A stretch of DNA of 64,000 bases from Zea mays. Taxonomy: Eukaryota; Streptophyta; Magnoliopsida; Poales; Poaceae. The DNA lies in contig NC_050101.1 in NCBI RefSeq assembly GCF_902167145.1, positions 114,729,789 through 114,793,788 of the forward strand, written 5' to 3'. The position numbers and the translations under genes were made by a program. Position 1 is the first letter of the stretch; every line of letters begins with the position of its first letter. The notes beneath the pieces were generated by a model that was not told the origin of the DNA, did no database searches, and saw nothing but the letters and a program-made list of their open reading frames with translations. Below, piece by piece: positions 53,551 to 64,000 of this stretch.

Positions 53551-56500
53551 GAGGCTCTGCTCCTAGCACATGCAAGCATCGAGCTATCTCTAGCGGCACC
53601 GGCCGCAGCGGCACTCCTCCACCTTGATGAGTCAAAAGTACGCGCTTTCCTCGGCGACGGCTCCAACAAAGACATGATCGAAGGATGGTGCCTCGACACC
53701 GGCACCACTCATCACATGACCGGCCGACGGGAGTTCTTCACCAAGCTTGACTCTAGCGTCCGAGGCTCCGTCAAGTTTGGGGACGCCTCTGACGTAGAGA
53801 TCAAGGGCGTCGGCTCAGTCGTCTTCACCGCCGCATCTGGTGAGCACAGGCTGCTCACCAGAGTCTACTACATCCCCGCATTGAGGAACTCTATTATCAG
53901 CTTGGGACAGCTGGACGAGAACGGTTCGCGCGTGGAGGTTGAGCACAGAGTCATGAGGATCTGGGACCCCTCTTGTCGCCTTCTTGCCAAGGTACGCAGG
54001 AGTCCAAATCGGCTATACATCCTCAATGTGAAGGTGGCACAACCTTGCTGCCTTGCTGCTCGTCGAGACGATGGGGCATGGCAGTGGCACGAGCGCTTCG
54101 GGCACCTTAACTTTGAGGCCCTGAAGCGGCTCAGTGCCAAGGAGATGGTACGAGGCCTGCCGTGCCTTGACCATGTGGAGCAATTCTGCGATGTCTGCGT
54201 GTTGACAAAGCAGAGACGACTCCCCTTTCCCCAGCAGTCGAGCTTCCGAGCCAAGGAGAGGCTCGAGCTCGTGCATGGGGACTTGTGTGGCCCGGTGACA
54301 CCAGCCACACCAGGAGGACGACGATACTTCTTGCTGCTCGTCGACGATCTCTCTCGCTACATGTGGGTGATGATCCTTGGTAGCAAGGGAGAGGCTGCGA
54401 ACGCCATCAGGCGTGTGCAGGTCGCTGCGGAGGCGGAGTGCGGCCGCAAGCCGCGCGTGCTGCGCACTGACAACGGCGGCGAATTCATGGCAGCTGAGTT
54501 CGCGTCGTACTGCGCGGATGAGGGCGTTCAATGCCACTACTCCGCGCCGTACAACCCGCAGCAGAACGACGTCGTCGAGCGGCGCAACCAGACGGTTGTG
54601 GGGATGGCTCGGGCTCTCCTCAAACAGAGGGGAATGTTTGTTGTCTTCTGGGGAGAGGCGGTGGTGACAGCGGTCTACATCCTCAACCGCTCGCCCACCA
54701 AGGCACTCAACGGGATGACACCGTACGAGGCTTGGCATGGGCGCAAGCCGGTGGTCTCTCACCTACGGGTTTTCGGCTGCCTCGCGCTCACCAAGGAGCT
54801 TGGCCACATCGGCAAGCTCGATGACAGGAGCACCCCGGGGGTGTTCATTGGCTACGCAGAGGGCTCGAAGGCCTACCGCATCCTTGACCCAGGAACACAG
54901 CGTGTGCGCACGGCGCGCGACGTAGTGTTCGACGAAGGACGAGGATGGGCGTGGGACATGGCGGTGGACAACGGCACGACTCCGACGTACGGCGACTTCA
55001 CCATCGAGTACGTCCACTTTGAGGGAGCTGGGGGAGTAGGCAACTCTTCTCCGAGCAGGTCTTACCCCAGCCCCCAAGTCTCCACCGACTCCAGCGCCAC
55101 ACTCTCCAGCTCTGGCTACAACGAGCTCTTCACCACCACGCACTCCAGCCACGACTCCGGCTACACCGAGCTCTTCGCCACCACGTACTCCAGCACCGAC
55201 GGTACCCTCTCCGGGAACGTCCTCTCCGACACCAGCTCGTGTCGAGCACGACCCAGTGGAGCTCGTGACCCCGATCTCCCGCGACGAGGAGCACGTCGAC
55301 GTGTGCTACGACGACGAGTCATTGCGGTATCGAAGGGTGGAGGGCCTTCTCATCAACCCGTCGGTGTCGGGCCCTGCGTCTCGCATTCTGGCAGGAGAGT
55401 TGCATCTTGCATGCGACGATGGTGAGCCTCGGTCTTTTGCGGAGGCCGAGGAACATGCAGCTTGGCGTGCCGCGATGCAGTCGGAGATGGATGCGGTTGA
55501 GACGAACCGCACTTGGGAGCTCACTGATCTCCCTCATGGTCATCGCGCGATCACCCTTAAGTGGGTGTTCAAACTAAAGAGGGATGAAGCCGGCGCCATC
55601 GTCAAGCATAAGGATCGCTTGGTGGCACGCAGTTTCTTGCAGCAGGAGGGGATTGACTTCGACGATGCCTTCGCCCCTGTAGCACGGATGGAATCCGTGC
55701 GACTCCTCCTCGCGCTGGCAGCCCTGGACTCCTGGAGGGCTGGCATGTTCATCACATGGATGTCAAGTCGACGTTTCTTAATGACGACTTAAAGGAGGAG
55801 GTCTATGTACACTAGCCGCCAGGTTTTGCGATCCCTGGCAAGGAGGGCAAGGTGTTGCGCCTGTGCAAGGCCCTCTATGGCTTACGACAGGCACCAAGGA
55901 CGTGGAATGCCAAGCTGGATTCCACGCTCAAGAGGATGGGCTTCATGCCAAGCCCGCACGAGGCGGCCATCTATCGGCGGGGCAATGGAGAAAATGCCCT
56001 GCTGGTGGGTGTCTACGTCGACGACTTGGTGATCACCGGTGCCAAGGATGCAGAGGTGGCAGCGTTCAAGGAAGAGATGTAGGCCACCTTCCAAATGAGT
56101 GACCTGGGGCATCTCTCCTTCTACCTGGGGATTGAGGTGCACCAGGGAGACTCCGGGATCACACTTCGCGCAGACCGCCTATGCTAGGCGTATTGTTGAG
56201 CTGGCTGGGCTCACCGACTGCAACCCAGCTCTCACTCTGATGGAGGAGAGGCTGAAGCTGAGCCGCGACAGCACGACGGCACAGTACCAGCGTCTTGTGG
56301 GGAGCCTTCGCTACCTCGTCCACACACGGCCTAACTTGGCATACTCCGTCGGCTACCTTAGTCGGTTCCTGCAGCGATCGACGATGGAGCATGAGCAGGC
56401 TGTGAAGAGGATCATCCGCTATGTTGCGGGGACTCTCGACCACGGTCTCTACTACCCGAGGTGCCCTGGGGAGGCACACCTTGTCGGGTACAGCGACAGC

Positions 56501-56971
56501 GACCACGCCGGTGACATCGACACTAGCAAGAGCACAAGCGGGATCCTCTTCTTCCTCGGCAAGTGCCTCATTAGCTGGTAGTCGGTCAAGCAGCAGGTGG
56601 TGGCCATGTCCAGCTGCGAGGCCGAGTACATAGCGGCCTCCACTGCTTTGACTCAGGCGCTCTGGCTGGCTCGACTGCTCGGTGATCTCCTCGGGAGAGA
56701 CACTGGAGCGATGGAACTCAGGGTGGACAGCCAGTCTGCTCTAGTATTGGCCAAGAACCCCGTGTTCCATGAACGGAGCAAGCACATCCGGCTGAGATAC
56801 CACTTCATCTGAGACTGCTTGGCAGAAGGGAGCATCAAGGCGCGCTACATCAGCACCAATGATCAGCTTGCAGACCTGCTCACCAAGCCCCTTAGGAAGA
56901 TCAAGTTTGTTGAGCTTTGCTCTAGGTCTGGGATGGTCCAACTTTCCCACAAGACGACGCCCAAGACTTAG
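53551..56971 (+). pseudogene. Copia pol (protease, integrase, RT, RNase H)
   Basis: Protease WCLDTGTTHHM (about 53690). GAG-preintegrase zinc motif WHERFGHLNF...CDVC. Integrase triad in HGDLCGP, LRTDNGGEF and NDVVERRNQ. RT begins at about 55470 (WRAAMQSEMDAVETNRTWEL, LKWVFKLKRD) with YVDD at about 56015. RNase H (YSDSDHAGD, VDSQSALVLAKNPVFHERSK) runs to a stop at 56969-56971 that overlaps the purine tract. Frameshifts occur near 55250 and 56060-56170, and stops at about 55815, 56081, 56579 and 56810. The first 583 codons are open and well preserved, while RT and RNase H have decayed. Confidence 0.9.
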
Positions 56972-56979
56972 GGGGAGAA

Positions 56980-57376
56980 TGATGGAATAAGTCTTAAGCA
57001 TCTAGAGGACAACAGTCGTTTTTGATTGTCCTCTATAGTCCTTTAGCATCTAGAGGACAGCCAAATTGTCCTCTGTAGTCTCTTTAGCATCTAGAGGACA
57101 ACAGTCGCTTTTTGACTGTCCTCTGTAGTCCCTTTAGCATCTAGAGGACAACAGTCACTTTTGACTGTCCTCTGTAGTCTCTTTAGCATCTAGAGGACAA
57201 TCTTGTTGTGTAGTGTGTGTGAGAAGGTGTGGTAGTGCAGCCTCTAGGGCTATAAATATGGGTCTCCAACCCTTAGATGGGTATGGCATTGTGTAGTGTT
57301 TGAGGAAATAAACAGAAAAATTGCCCCAACTCATAGTGTCATCCTCTTGATGAGAGTTAGAGTCCCTCTACTTACA
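56980..57376 (+). repeat. Copia 3' LTR, 397 bp
   Basis: It begins TGATGGAATAAGTC after the purine tract and ends CTACTTACA, followed by CTAGA. It has five CATCTAGAGGACA units and a single promoter-like block (TATAAATATGGG near 57252). Confidence 0.92.
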
Positions 57377-57913
57377 CTAGATATGCCCAGTCCCGCAAGT
57401 TGTATTGGCCGAGTGACCTTGTTCTAGCCCACCAAACAATTCCCTCCCTTGCATCTTTCCTTCATCTTCATAGAAAACCTATTATGATTTTGTCAAATGC
57501 TTTAAATGCCCATTAGGGAAGGTCCATTGCCATCACCAAGTAAACCAGCATGGATGTCAGTACTGCTTGCACAAGAATTTTCCTTCCAGCTTTGGTTAGC
57601 AAGTTTGCTTTCCAATTAGGAAGATGATCAGCTATCTTGTCAAGGATTGACTGAATCTGTTGCCTAGAGAGTTTCCTCAGGGACAAAGACACCCCCAAAT
57701 ATTTACAAGGAAAATTGGCTAGCTGCCAAGGAAGCAGTTCTTGAATGGTCAACAAGTCTGCCTCTGAGCATTAGATAGGGTAGACAGTTCTTTTCTCCAT
57801 ACTTGTTTTCAAACCTGATGCTTCCTCAAAGAGTGTTAGGATGTCAAGTGTTGTCCCAATGTCATCGGCTATAGGATGAAGAAAAATCACTACATCATCC
57901 GCATAAAGGGATA
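57377..57913 (-). mobile_element. LINE (L1 type) RT part, 5' truncated
   Basis: The minus strand encodes the catalytic SLYADDVVIFLHP (about 57865-57910) and then the RT thumb FPCKYLGVSLSLRKLS and LPNWKANLLTKAGRKILVQA. This continues into the piece at 51141-49973 on the other side of the Copia insertion. The homology begins just before YADD, so most of ORF2 and all of ORF1 are missing, the usual result of incomplete target-primed reverse transcription. A stop near 57770 also interrupts the frame. Confidence 0.85.
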
Positions 57914-58870
57914 TGCGGTTTAGGGTTTAATGTTTAGGGTGGTATCATTGTGTAACGATATCAGGATACCATCGATACATGAGAAATTCATAGAGTAGAA
58001 AGAGAGCAAGAGATGCAGGCTAGAAGATCACTGGATGAGGGTATTCTATGGCTACTAACACATAATTTGTTTTATAGAGATTTGGACCTCGAGAGCATAG
58101 CACTCTATGTTTTCTTATTGGTAGATGAATTGATCGAAGTAGAGGCCAAAATTACACACTTAGATATTATTTGAGCTAGATGACCGTCCAACTTCCCTCT
58201 ACTTCGGTTTTGGTGAGAGGTCTAGTGTAATCCTAAACATCTCGCTTTGTAGAACCTTTTGGAGCCATGGGTTTGACTGAGCTTGGCCTTCAAATCCTTT
58301 TCTATGTTGTTCTACCCATCCCTTATATAGCACAAGGAAAGATGGAGTTATATATATGCTAGACTGTGGATTATGTTTGACAAAAATTCAACTACTTCTA
58401 TCTCATCGTAGACGTGAAACCGTACGCAGTGCACATCTTGGTCGTACCATAGTGATGAGGATTCTTGCTACAACGATCGATATATCCTACCATACTGCTA
58501 GATACATGACTCCACATTATTAATTATGGCATAGTTGGTAAGCAGTGTAGTTGTCTATACTTTATCATGTCTGCAAATGCGCCTATATGTTTAGCTTGGC
58601 TATAGTAACAGCGGCATGCACCACACAGTAGCCATGGGTGCACCTAGGCATGGCGACAATATGCTTTCTTGATAGAAATGCCATCCATCATATTTGGTCT
58701 AATGGACGAAAGCCTTATCTCAACCGCCATGTTCCATGTGGTCATCCTTCCTAATTAGAGGCTCGTGTGGCATAGGGCGCACCGTCTGGTGTTGTGCCGC
58801 CCCGAGAGCATCTTTGCTATGGACCGTTGCGCCATGGGGTGTCTCAAGGAATGTTTGAGGATTCTGATTA
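57914..58870. other. Intergenic DNA, nothing recognised
   Basis: No coding similarity or clear repeat is visible. Mixed-composition sequence with short frames only. Confidence 0.3.
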
Positions 58871-58879
58871 TGGACCTGT

Positions 58880-59640
58880 AGGTTTCCCTTATAGGATCTA
58901 GATGGCTAGAGGGAGAGTGAATAACCAAAAAAATTAATCTACAAAACTTATAATAATAACTAGATCTAGGGTTTGAATATACAAAAACATTTACTTATCC
59001 TAGTTCTAATTTACTCTAAATTATCTCTTAACCAAACTAGTAGCTTGTAAAAAGAATTGTAAACATCTAGTCAAGTTACTCACATATCAAGAGATAAAAC
59101 TCAATTAAAAACTATGCATACTAGTGTCAGTGTTTTGGCCCGAGGGTCCTAAACAACTAGTGTATTTGTGCTGCATGTCCCGGTCCATATGGTGATGCGA
59201 GAAGACACAAGATTTATCCTGGTTCGAACAATAGAAGACCATACTTACAACAAGGACATGAGACTTATATTATCTTGCACCTAAGTGCTTGTAGTAGGGG
59301 GTACAAGTTGGTCGAGAGGAGTGGATCCCAAATCTCTGTGAGTGTTTGAAGCTAGTGCCAATATCGAAGGTAGAGGGAAAGAGATGAAGTGTTGTCCTCC
59401 ATCTTTTGAGGGCCAGACTCCTCCTCTTATAGCCACAAGGAGGGAATCCAAGAGTTGTCGTAGTGTTTGAGATAGTGTTTGAGAGGGGGTGAACTTGAGC
59501 CCCAGTAGCAGTATGGCCACCACCCACTCCTTGGCATATTGGCCTTTGATAATGGACTTTTATCCTAAAGGCCCATAAACATTCTCATGGGTCATGGTTG
59601 CCTCTTATGCATATATTCAACAATAAGAAATAGCAAGATC
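58880..59640. mobile_element. LTR-like fragments
   Basis: 58880-59120 contains GGCTAGAGGGAGAGTGAATA, similar to a stretch common in grass LTRs (CTAGAGGGGGTGAATAG). From 59125 the sequence TGTCAGTGTTTTGGCCCGAGG followed by GTGCTGCATGTCCCGGTC parallels the start of Gypsy LTRs such as the Huck-like one in this window. No target duplication or internal region is seen. The 80-85 codon frames here are not genes. Confidence 0.45.
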
Positions 59641-60270
59641 TACCAAAAATACAGATCTACAAGTGAGAGAAGGAACTACGAAAAAGTTTTAGTGGAGGTT
59701 CGCCTTATTTCCTTTTGACGAACAGAAAAGAGAGATGCAAAGGAGTAACGAAGGTTGATTGTTCTTAGGTTCAATGATGACGTTTTGGTATTATTTATCA
59801 AAGAAAGACACATTTAAGTGAGTGTGGCAAGGGTCTAAGTTTTTGTTGTTGCGGGATAATAAAAAAGCACTGGCGGGTCATAACTAGGTATATTTATTAG
59901 TTTAGTTTGTTTACAAGTAGGAATTCGAAGATGACAACATTAGAGAGAGACAAGAATAGGCAGTCACAAATGTAAGTACAAGATTTAGAAGTAGGTAAGG
60001 TTTATGCATGACGAGATATGATAGCTAGAGCTACCTGATATTAGAAGAAGAATAGCTTGTGCGTTTTGCGAGATAGGTTCCAAGTAAAGACATTAAGGTT
60101 GGCAATATTTTCAACATATGCCGTCTCCTAACTTAGTTTTTTTTCGGATTAGCGGAGTACAAAACTAGGGTAGTCCCAACTAGAAGCTAGGCAGCTAGCT
60201 CGGTTTAAAGAAAGCATGCACCAGAGTGGAGTAAAGAAAAACGAATTGGATTTAAGGAAGGGAACAAAAA
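59641..60270. other. Intergenic DNA, nothing recognised
   Basis: AT-rich to mixed composition, no coding similarity and no repeats of note. Confidence 0.3.
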
Positions 60271-60399
60271 TTAGTGAAGTAAATCAAGAAAATAGTAATG
60301 ATAAGTGGGAAAGTTTTGTATAAAAAAAATGTGGCGCCACCACCCCAAATATTTTGATGCGAGCTCTGCTATCTCTATCTCTACTAACTGACCGCCCCC

Positions 60400-60850
60400 G
60401 CCTCCGCTCGTAAACCTCGCCGCGCTTCCAAACACCTCTGCAAACCACGCCGCCAACGCCGACGCAATCCGCCCGCCTCCGCAAACCACGCCGCGAACGA
60501 CGCAAACCATGTGCCGCGCGTACCTGTCGTCGCCCGCGGGCGCGTTGTTGAGCCGGATCACCAGGTCGTGGGCGTCGATGAGCGCGTCGTGCTCCCGCGC
60601 CAGCAGGATGCCACTGTTGCCGACCACGGCGCACGACGCGTACGGTCAGGGGCGTCGCCGTCGCCGCCCCTCGCCCCGACGGCGTACGGTCCATGGGGCG
60701 CTTGATGAGGTCCACGAGCTCGGTCATCACCTGCAGCTTGAACTGCTGCTTGCCAAGCCAGTCGCGGAGGCCGCGCACCGCGGCGTCCCGGCGCTCCGGG
60801 GGAGCCCTCGTCAGGTTAAAGGAATAGGGAGGGCGACCACACGCCTGCCC
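60400..60850 (-). pseudogene. Sialyltransferase-like (GT29) gene fragment
   Basis: The minus strand encodes FKLQVMTELVDLIKRPMDR (about 60755-60700), then in a shifted frame [20 protein letters not shown] and [19 protein letters not shown] (about 60630-60510). The second part is the L-sialylmotif of plant sialyltransferase-like proteins, Golgi enzymes of family GT29 needed in pollen. After DDRYARH the homology stops and is replaced by a GC-rich repeat with CGCAAACCACGCCGC in three versions (60440-60510). The frameshift and truncation at both sides make it a pseudogene fragment; how it got here is not shown. Confidence 0.82.
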
Positions 60851-61366
60851 CCCGCCGCCGCCAACCCTCACGTGATGTCCGGTCCCAGCCCCACCCGAGA
60901 TCGCCGCCGAGCGCCACCCCTCGGTCCCGTACCTCGCCTGAGATCGCCACTGGGGAACTACTCATCATGGACTCCATGAACAGCAACATGTACAGGATGG
61001 CGCTACCGCTGCACTAATGTGAGTGCGCCCTGCCCGGCCTGCTTCTACCCTCCCCTCCCATTGAATGCAACCGGTTTTGGTGTTGCTCCCCAGTGGAGCT
61101 CCAGTAATTATATGATGACATGGTGTTTGATGGAGTTGGTGCTGCCGAAGCTGTGGATTGGTTGGTGTCATCAATTCCATCAATGACCATTCTTTTGATG
61201 GTGATGTCTTTGTTAGCTTGCAGCCCGCACATGCTATGTGATGCTTTTCAGTTGCTTTTAGTTGATTTATGCAACTTGGGCTACTTCCGTTTTTATGCGG
61301 TGTGTTCACTTGTAGAAATGTGGTCTAGAAAAAAGAGGTACCAATCCAATCTATGCTACTTTTATG

Positions 61367-61368
<2 letters not shown>
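60851..61368. other. GC-rich then mixed DNA, no gene recognised
   Basis: 60850-61010 is GC-rich with CCTCGGTCCCGTACCTCGCC-type sequence. A short frame at 61120-61368 (plus) has no known domain. Confidence 0.3.

Positions 61369-61456
<88 letters not shown>
61369..61456. repeat. (TA)44 microsatellite
   Basis: About 88 bp of uninterrupted TA dinucleotide. Confidence 0.97.
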
Positions 61457-61458
<2 letters not shown>

Positions 61459-61708
61459 GGTATCAAATTTCGTCAAGGTGATGGTATAATTGTTTAGTAC
61501 TGAGGAGTGCTATCATCACACGTCGATCCCCTCTTTGATATAAACATTTGACCCAAACATGTATACTGAATTCTAGCAATTTACATCTTTTGTATCATAT
61601 TTTTTTCTCTATGCCTGCGCATGTTTCATTTTCCAGCAGATAATTTTGAGCCACAGAAGATTTATCTCATCCTCTGAAATTGGGCTGAACAATGTAGATA
61701 GCAGGCGA

Positions 61709-61870
61709 AGCCTGTTGCTGGTTCGCCCAAAGGATTTCCTAGTCATATTGATGGGAAGCTGCGAGAGGCTCGGATGAACCATCCAAAGGGATTTATAGTG
61801 GATGATAAGGGTAACATCTATGTGGCTTATGCCATAAACATGGCTATTAGAAAGATTAGTAATACAAGGC
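61709..61870 (+). pseudogene. NHL-repeat protein exon fragment
   Basis: After a plausible acceptor (GTAGATAGCAG) the plus strand encodes KPVAGSPKGFPSHIDGKLRE, then ARMNHPKGFIVDDKGNIYVA and MAIRKISN. This is the beta-propeller NHL repeat (GNIYVAD..N.AIRKI) of plant NHL-domain proteins. The conserved Asp after YVA is Tyr. No donor is found at the end of homology and no neighbouring exon is recognised, so it is a single-exon remnant, plus strand, opposite to the sialyltransferase piece. Confidence 0.82.
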
Positions 61871-63260
61871 TTGGTGCATTGGCTAACTATTTCTACCATT
61901 GTATGGTTTCTTCTCCATTTTATTTTGTTCTTCCCATATATATGCTAACGGTATCCTGCTTGTACTAATTTTCTGTTATTTCTACTATTTTGTCCCATAT
62001 ATATGCATGAATAAAAATTTTTGTATTTCTGTTATGGTATAATAGAAATGGGGTGATCCTCTTGTCAAAAAAATATATATGCACGAATATCATATCAAAT
62101 CAACTAAAATGTAGTTGCAATTTTTGATTATACCGTCAACTAGCTATCATTTGTGTGGTATTTAGCTTTCATGATATATTTCATTTTTTCCGATCCACGT
62201 GTTCGCATACTTGGATATTCTTCAACAATGTATGTCGTAGTGCGGTTGTTTTAAGACTTACTATGGGGGTTCTTTATATTGATAAAGCCCCTACTTTTGT
62301 ATAAGCCTCTCACATATGCTCTAAGCTAAATAGACAATTAACATTGTTGTATGCCGATTCTTAAATTACAAAAGTGCGGTTTGAGGGGTTCTGTTGAGAT
62401 GTTAGATTCGAATTAAATCATTGATGATGCTTCTAAAAATTTTGGGTTTACTTTAATGTATATACATACATTATATCTCTGTTATTGTGAACTTAATTAT
62501 TTTCTTCTTTTTTCTGAACATTTTCCTGGAATAGGAATAACCTCAAACTTGTGTGCCTTAATAAATCTTGAATTGTTGGCAGATATTGAATACCTTGAAG
62601 CTGAGAGTGACACAAATGGAGATATTGAATAAAAATGTAGTTCTGACCTAGGGCTTCTGGGGTTTCCCCCAAAAGAATTGCACTATCAGTTCCTTTCTCA
62701 GTCCATCCCAATATTTTATATCAGACAGCGTGACTACTCCAAGGTATTCATTTGTCTTACTTTTATTCGGCTGGTAAATATTTATTTGTTTTCAATGTGG
62801 TTTGCTAGATAATTGAAAAATATTTTTTTCATCCGACTGTTTTGGAGATGGTAGCTGTTATTACATGTGACAAGAAGAATAATGATTCATGGCATACTTG
62901 TGTGTTCCTTGAATCAGAGAACAAATAAATAAAATGTAGGAAAGGGCATTGTCTTACATTTTCTTCTAGATTTTCATCTCAGGATGGGTAATACCTCTTC
63001 TAGGTTTCCTTTTGCATTTTCTTCTGGATTTTCATCACAGAATGTCCTAATCCCCCTCTAGATTCCCTTTTTCTTCTAGGTTTTCATCACCTGATGGGTC
63101 TAATCAGTCATATGGCTAAGCAAACCCAGGTTTGGCTAGAATCGCTATACATTCTGAACTTATCTTTAGGCATTTAGGAAATGGTAGCCAATGGAGGCTA
63201 AAGTGTGGTTTTGAACGTTTGAAACCAGATGTTTGATCAATATTATTATGACAATAACTT
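61871..63260. other. AT-rich DNA with one possible exon
   Basis: At about 62583-62737 a segment is bounded by TTGTTGGCAG and AAG|GTATTC and encodes in one frame [31 protein letters not shown] do not recognise it, and an in-frame TAA precedes this part. Otherwise AT-rich sequence with a local repeat of TCTTCTAGGTTTTCATCAC at about 62965-63100. Confidence 0.3.
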
Positions 63261-63267
63261 TGACGAA

Positions 63268-64000
63268 CCATGGTTTAAAAGGCGGCTAGGCGGAACTAGG
63301 CGCCCAACCACCGCCTGACCGCCTAGGCGACTTAGGCGGGCGCCTAGGCGACGCCTTAATAGCTATTACAAACAGTTGTTAGCCTGTTACAAAATACCAA
63401 GCAACCAAAGTACCAAACAGCTATTACAGCTCATAAACTAGAAATCATCACAAATTCACAATAGCACAAAAGTGGATCTGAAATAGCCACAAAGTAGTTT
63501 CTAAAGGAACAATAGCAAGTCACAAAATTTAAACTAGCACAATACCAAATCTGAAATAGCCACATAGATAGTTTGTAATGGCATAATTAATAGTAACTAG
63601 CTACAGTTAGTAATGCAGCAAATATGCTATTGCAATCTAGCAATAGCTACTCTCCCATCGCTCAAAAATCATCATCAAACTCTCCTGGGATATTGGGTGC
63701 CTCCCCTTCTTCACCATCATTGCCACCATTAGATTCATCTTCACAATCTGTGATTTCTGCATCATCATGTGGAACATCTTCTTCATCTTCCTCTTCCTCT
63801 TCAGCCTCTGACATATTTTGTGCAGCAACAGAATTTCTTCTTGAATACACATTATGGGCCCTTCTTGGTAAGTTTCGGCCACGAAGTGCTTGTGATGCTC
63901 CAATGGCATTATCCACAAGGTCCCATGTAAGGTCACACTCACACCCACGCCCACCTTCAGGGACTACATGCAAAGAATCAGCCCACTCATTGTCCCAGTT
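63268..64000 (-). mobile_element. hAT-type DNA transposon, 3' part (runs off window)
   Basis: The terminal region is at about 63268-63355: GGTTTAAAAGGCGGCTAGGC followed by a dense set of GGCG/CGCC and CCTAGGCG motifs in both orientations, as at hAT element ends. The transposase gene is on the minus strand and enters from the right edge. The other end is not in the window, so the target duplication cannot be checked. Confidence 0.65.
63662..64000 (-). CDS. hAT-type transposase C-terminal end (partial)
   Basis: The open frame enters from the right edge and stops at 63662-63664. It encodes GGRGCECDLTWDLVDNAIGA and SQALRGRNLPRRAHNVYSRR, then an acidic tail (EAEEEEEDEEDVPHDD ... FDDDF). Similar C-termini follow the dimerisation region of hAT-type plant transposases, which catalyse cut-and-paste movement. 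It is open throughout the visible part; whether the whole gene is intact cannot be told. The 300 bp between its stop and the terminal repeats is AT-rich non-coding DNA. Confidence 0.68.
   Translation of the reverse strand, partial: NWDNEWADSLHVVPEGGRGCECDLTWDLVDNAIGASQALRGRNLPRRAHNVYSRRNSVAAQNMSEAEEEEEDEEDVPHDDAEITDCEDESNGGNDGEEGEAPNIPGEFDDDF

Larger units (their letters stand above)
51142..57376 (+). mobile_element. Ty1/copia LTR retrotransposon
   Basis: This 6235-bp element has LTRs beginning TGATGGAATAAG and ending CTACTTACA, a CTAGA target duplication, a tRNA-Met primer-binding site, gag and pol in Copia order (protease, integrase, RT, RNase H), and a purine tract (AGGGGGAGAA) before the 3' LTR. 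Frameshifts and stops break gag and pol. It inserted into a LINE. The family is not named with confidence. Confidence 0.93.

Noticed and set aside
61120..61497. Plus-strand frame with a long Ile-Tyr repeat
   Set aside because: The repeat is translation of the TA microsatellite.

Overview
This is plant nuclear DNA, almost certainly from maize or another Zea species. The case rests on nested LTR retrotransposons of maize type (a Huck-like Gypsy element inside a Cinful/Zeon-like Gypsy element), grass-type gene structures with GC-rich first exons, a maize-type Helitron with a CTAG-T 3' end, and abundant MITEs. There is no rRNA, tRNA or CRISPR feature. Most of the window is transposable elements. 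Only two host genes look intact.

Layout: 1-18965 is the truncated Cinful/Zeon-like element (minus strand; its 3' LTR lies off the left edge). It is split by a complete 13.7 kb Huck-like element (756-14473) with a perfect 5-bp target duplication CTACC. 18966-20990 is LTR debris with a cluster of self-complementary CCGGACAGTCCGG motifs. 21024-26943 (minus) is an intact 10-exon P4-type ATPase (lipid flippase, ALA4-7 type, 1218 aa predicted), with a 5'-UTR intron and TATA box upstream and a 40-G run in its 3' flank.

28191-38612 is the most interesting region: a 10.4 kb non-autonomous Helitron with recognisable 5' (TCTCTACTAC) and 3' (hairpin plus CTAG) ends between A and T. It carries exon fragments, several with introns and splice sites still in place, from at least six different genes: a GIP1-like protein, PP2A subunit A, NPC1, S-adenosylmethionine decarboxylase, UDP-arabinose 4-epimerase and co-chaperone p23. 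A seventh unrecognised coding segment holds a solo LTR. Fragments lie on both strands and all six recognised ones are broken.

38613-45326 is intergenic debris with MITEs and small duplications. 45336-47839 is a 2.5 kb deleted Mutator-like element with a mudrA-like fragment and a convergent second gene. Its right end lies only 33 bp upstream of the start codon of an intact two-exon FHA-domain gene (47873-49554, plus). 49973-57913 is a 5'-truncated LINE (minus) interrupted by a 6.2 kb Ty1/copia element (51142-57376) whose two LTRs differ twofold in length because of hairpin-forming tandem repeats. 57914-64000 holds more debris, a sialyltransferase-like fragment (minus), a long TA microsatellite, an NHL-repeat exon fragment (plus), and the 3' part of a hAT-type transposon running off the right edge.

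The two host genes do not form a pathway. The biology on show is transposon nesting and gene-fragment shuffling around them.
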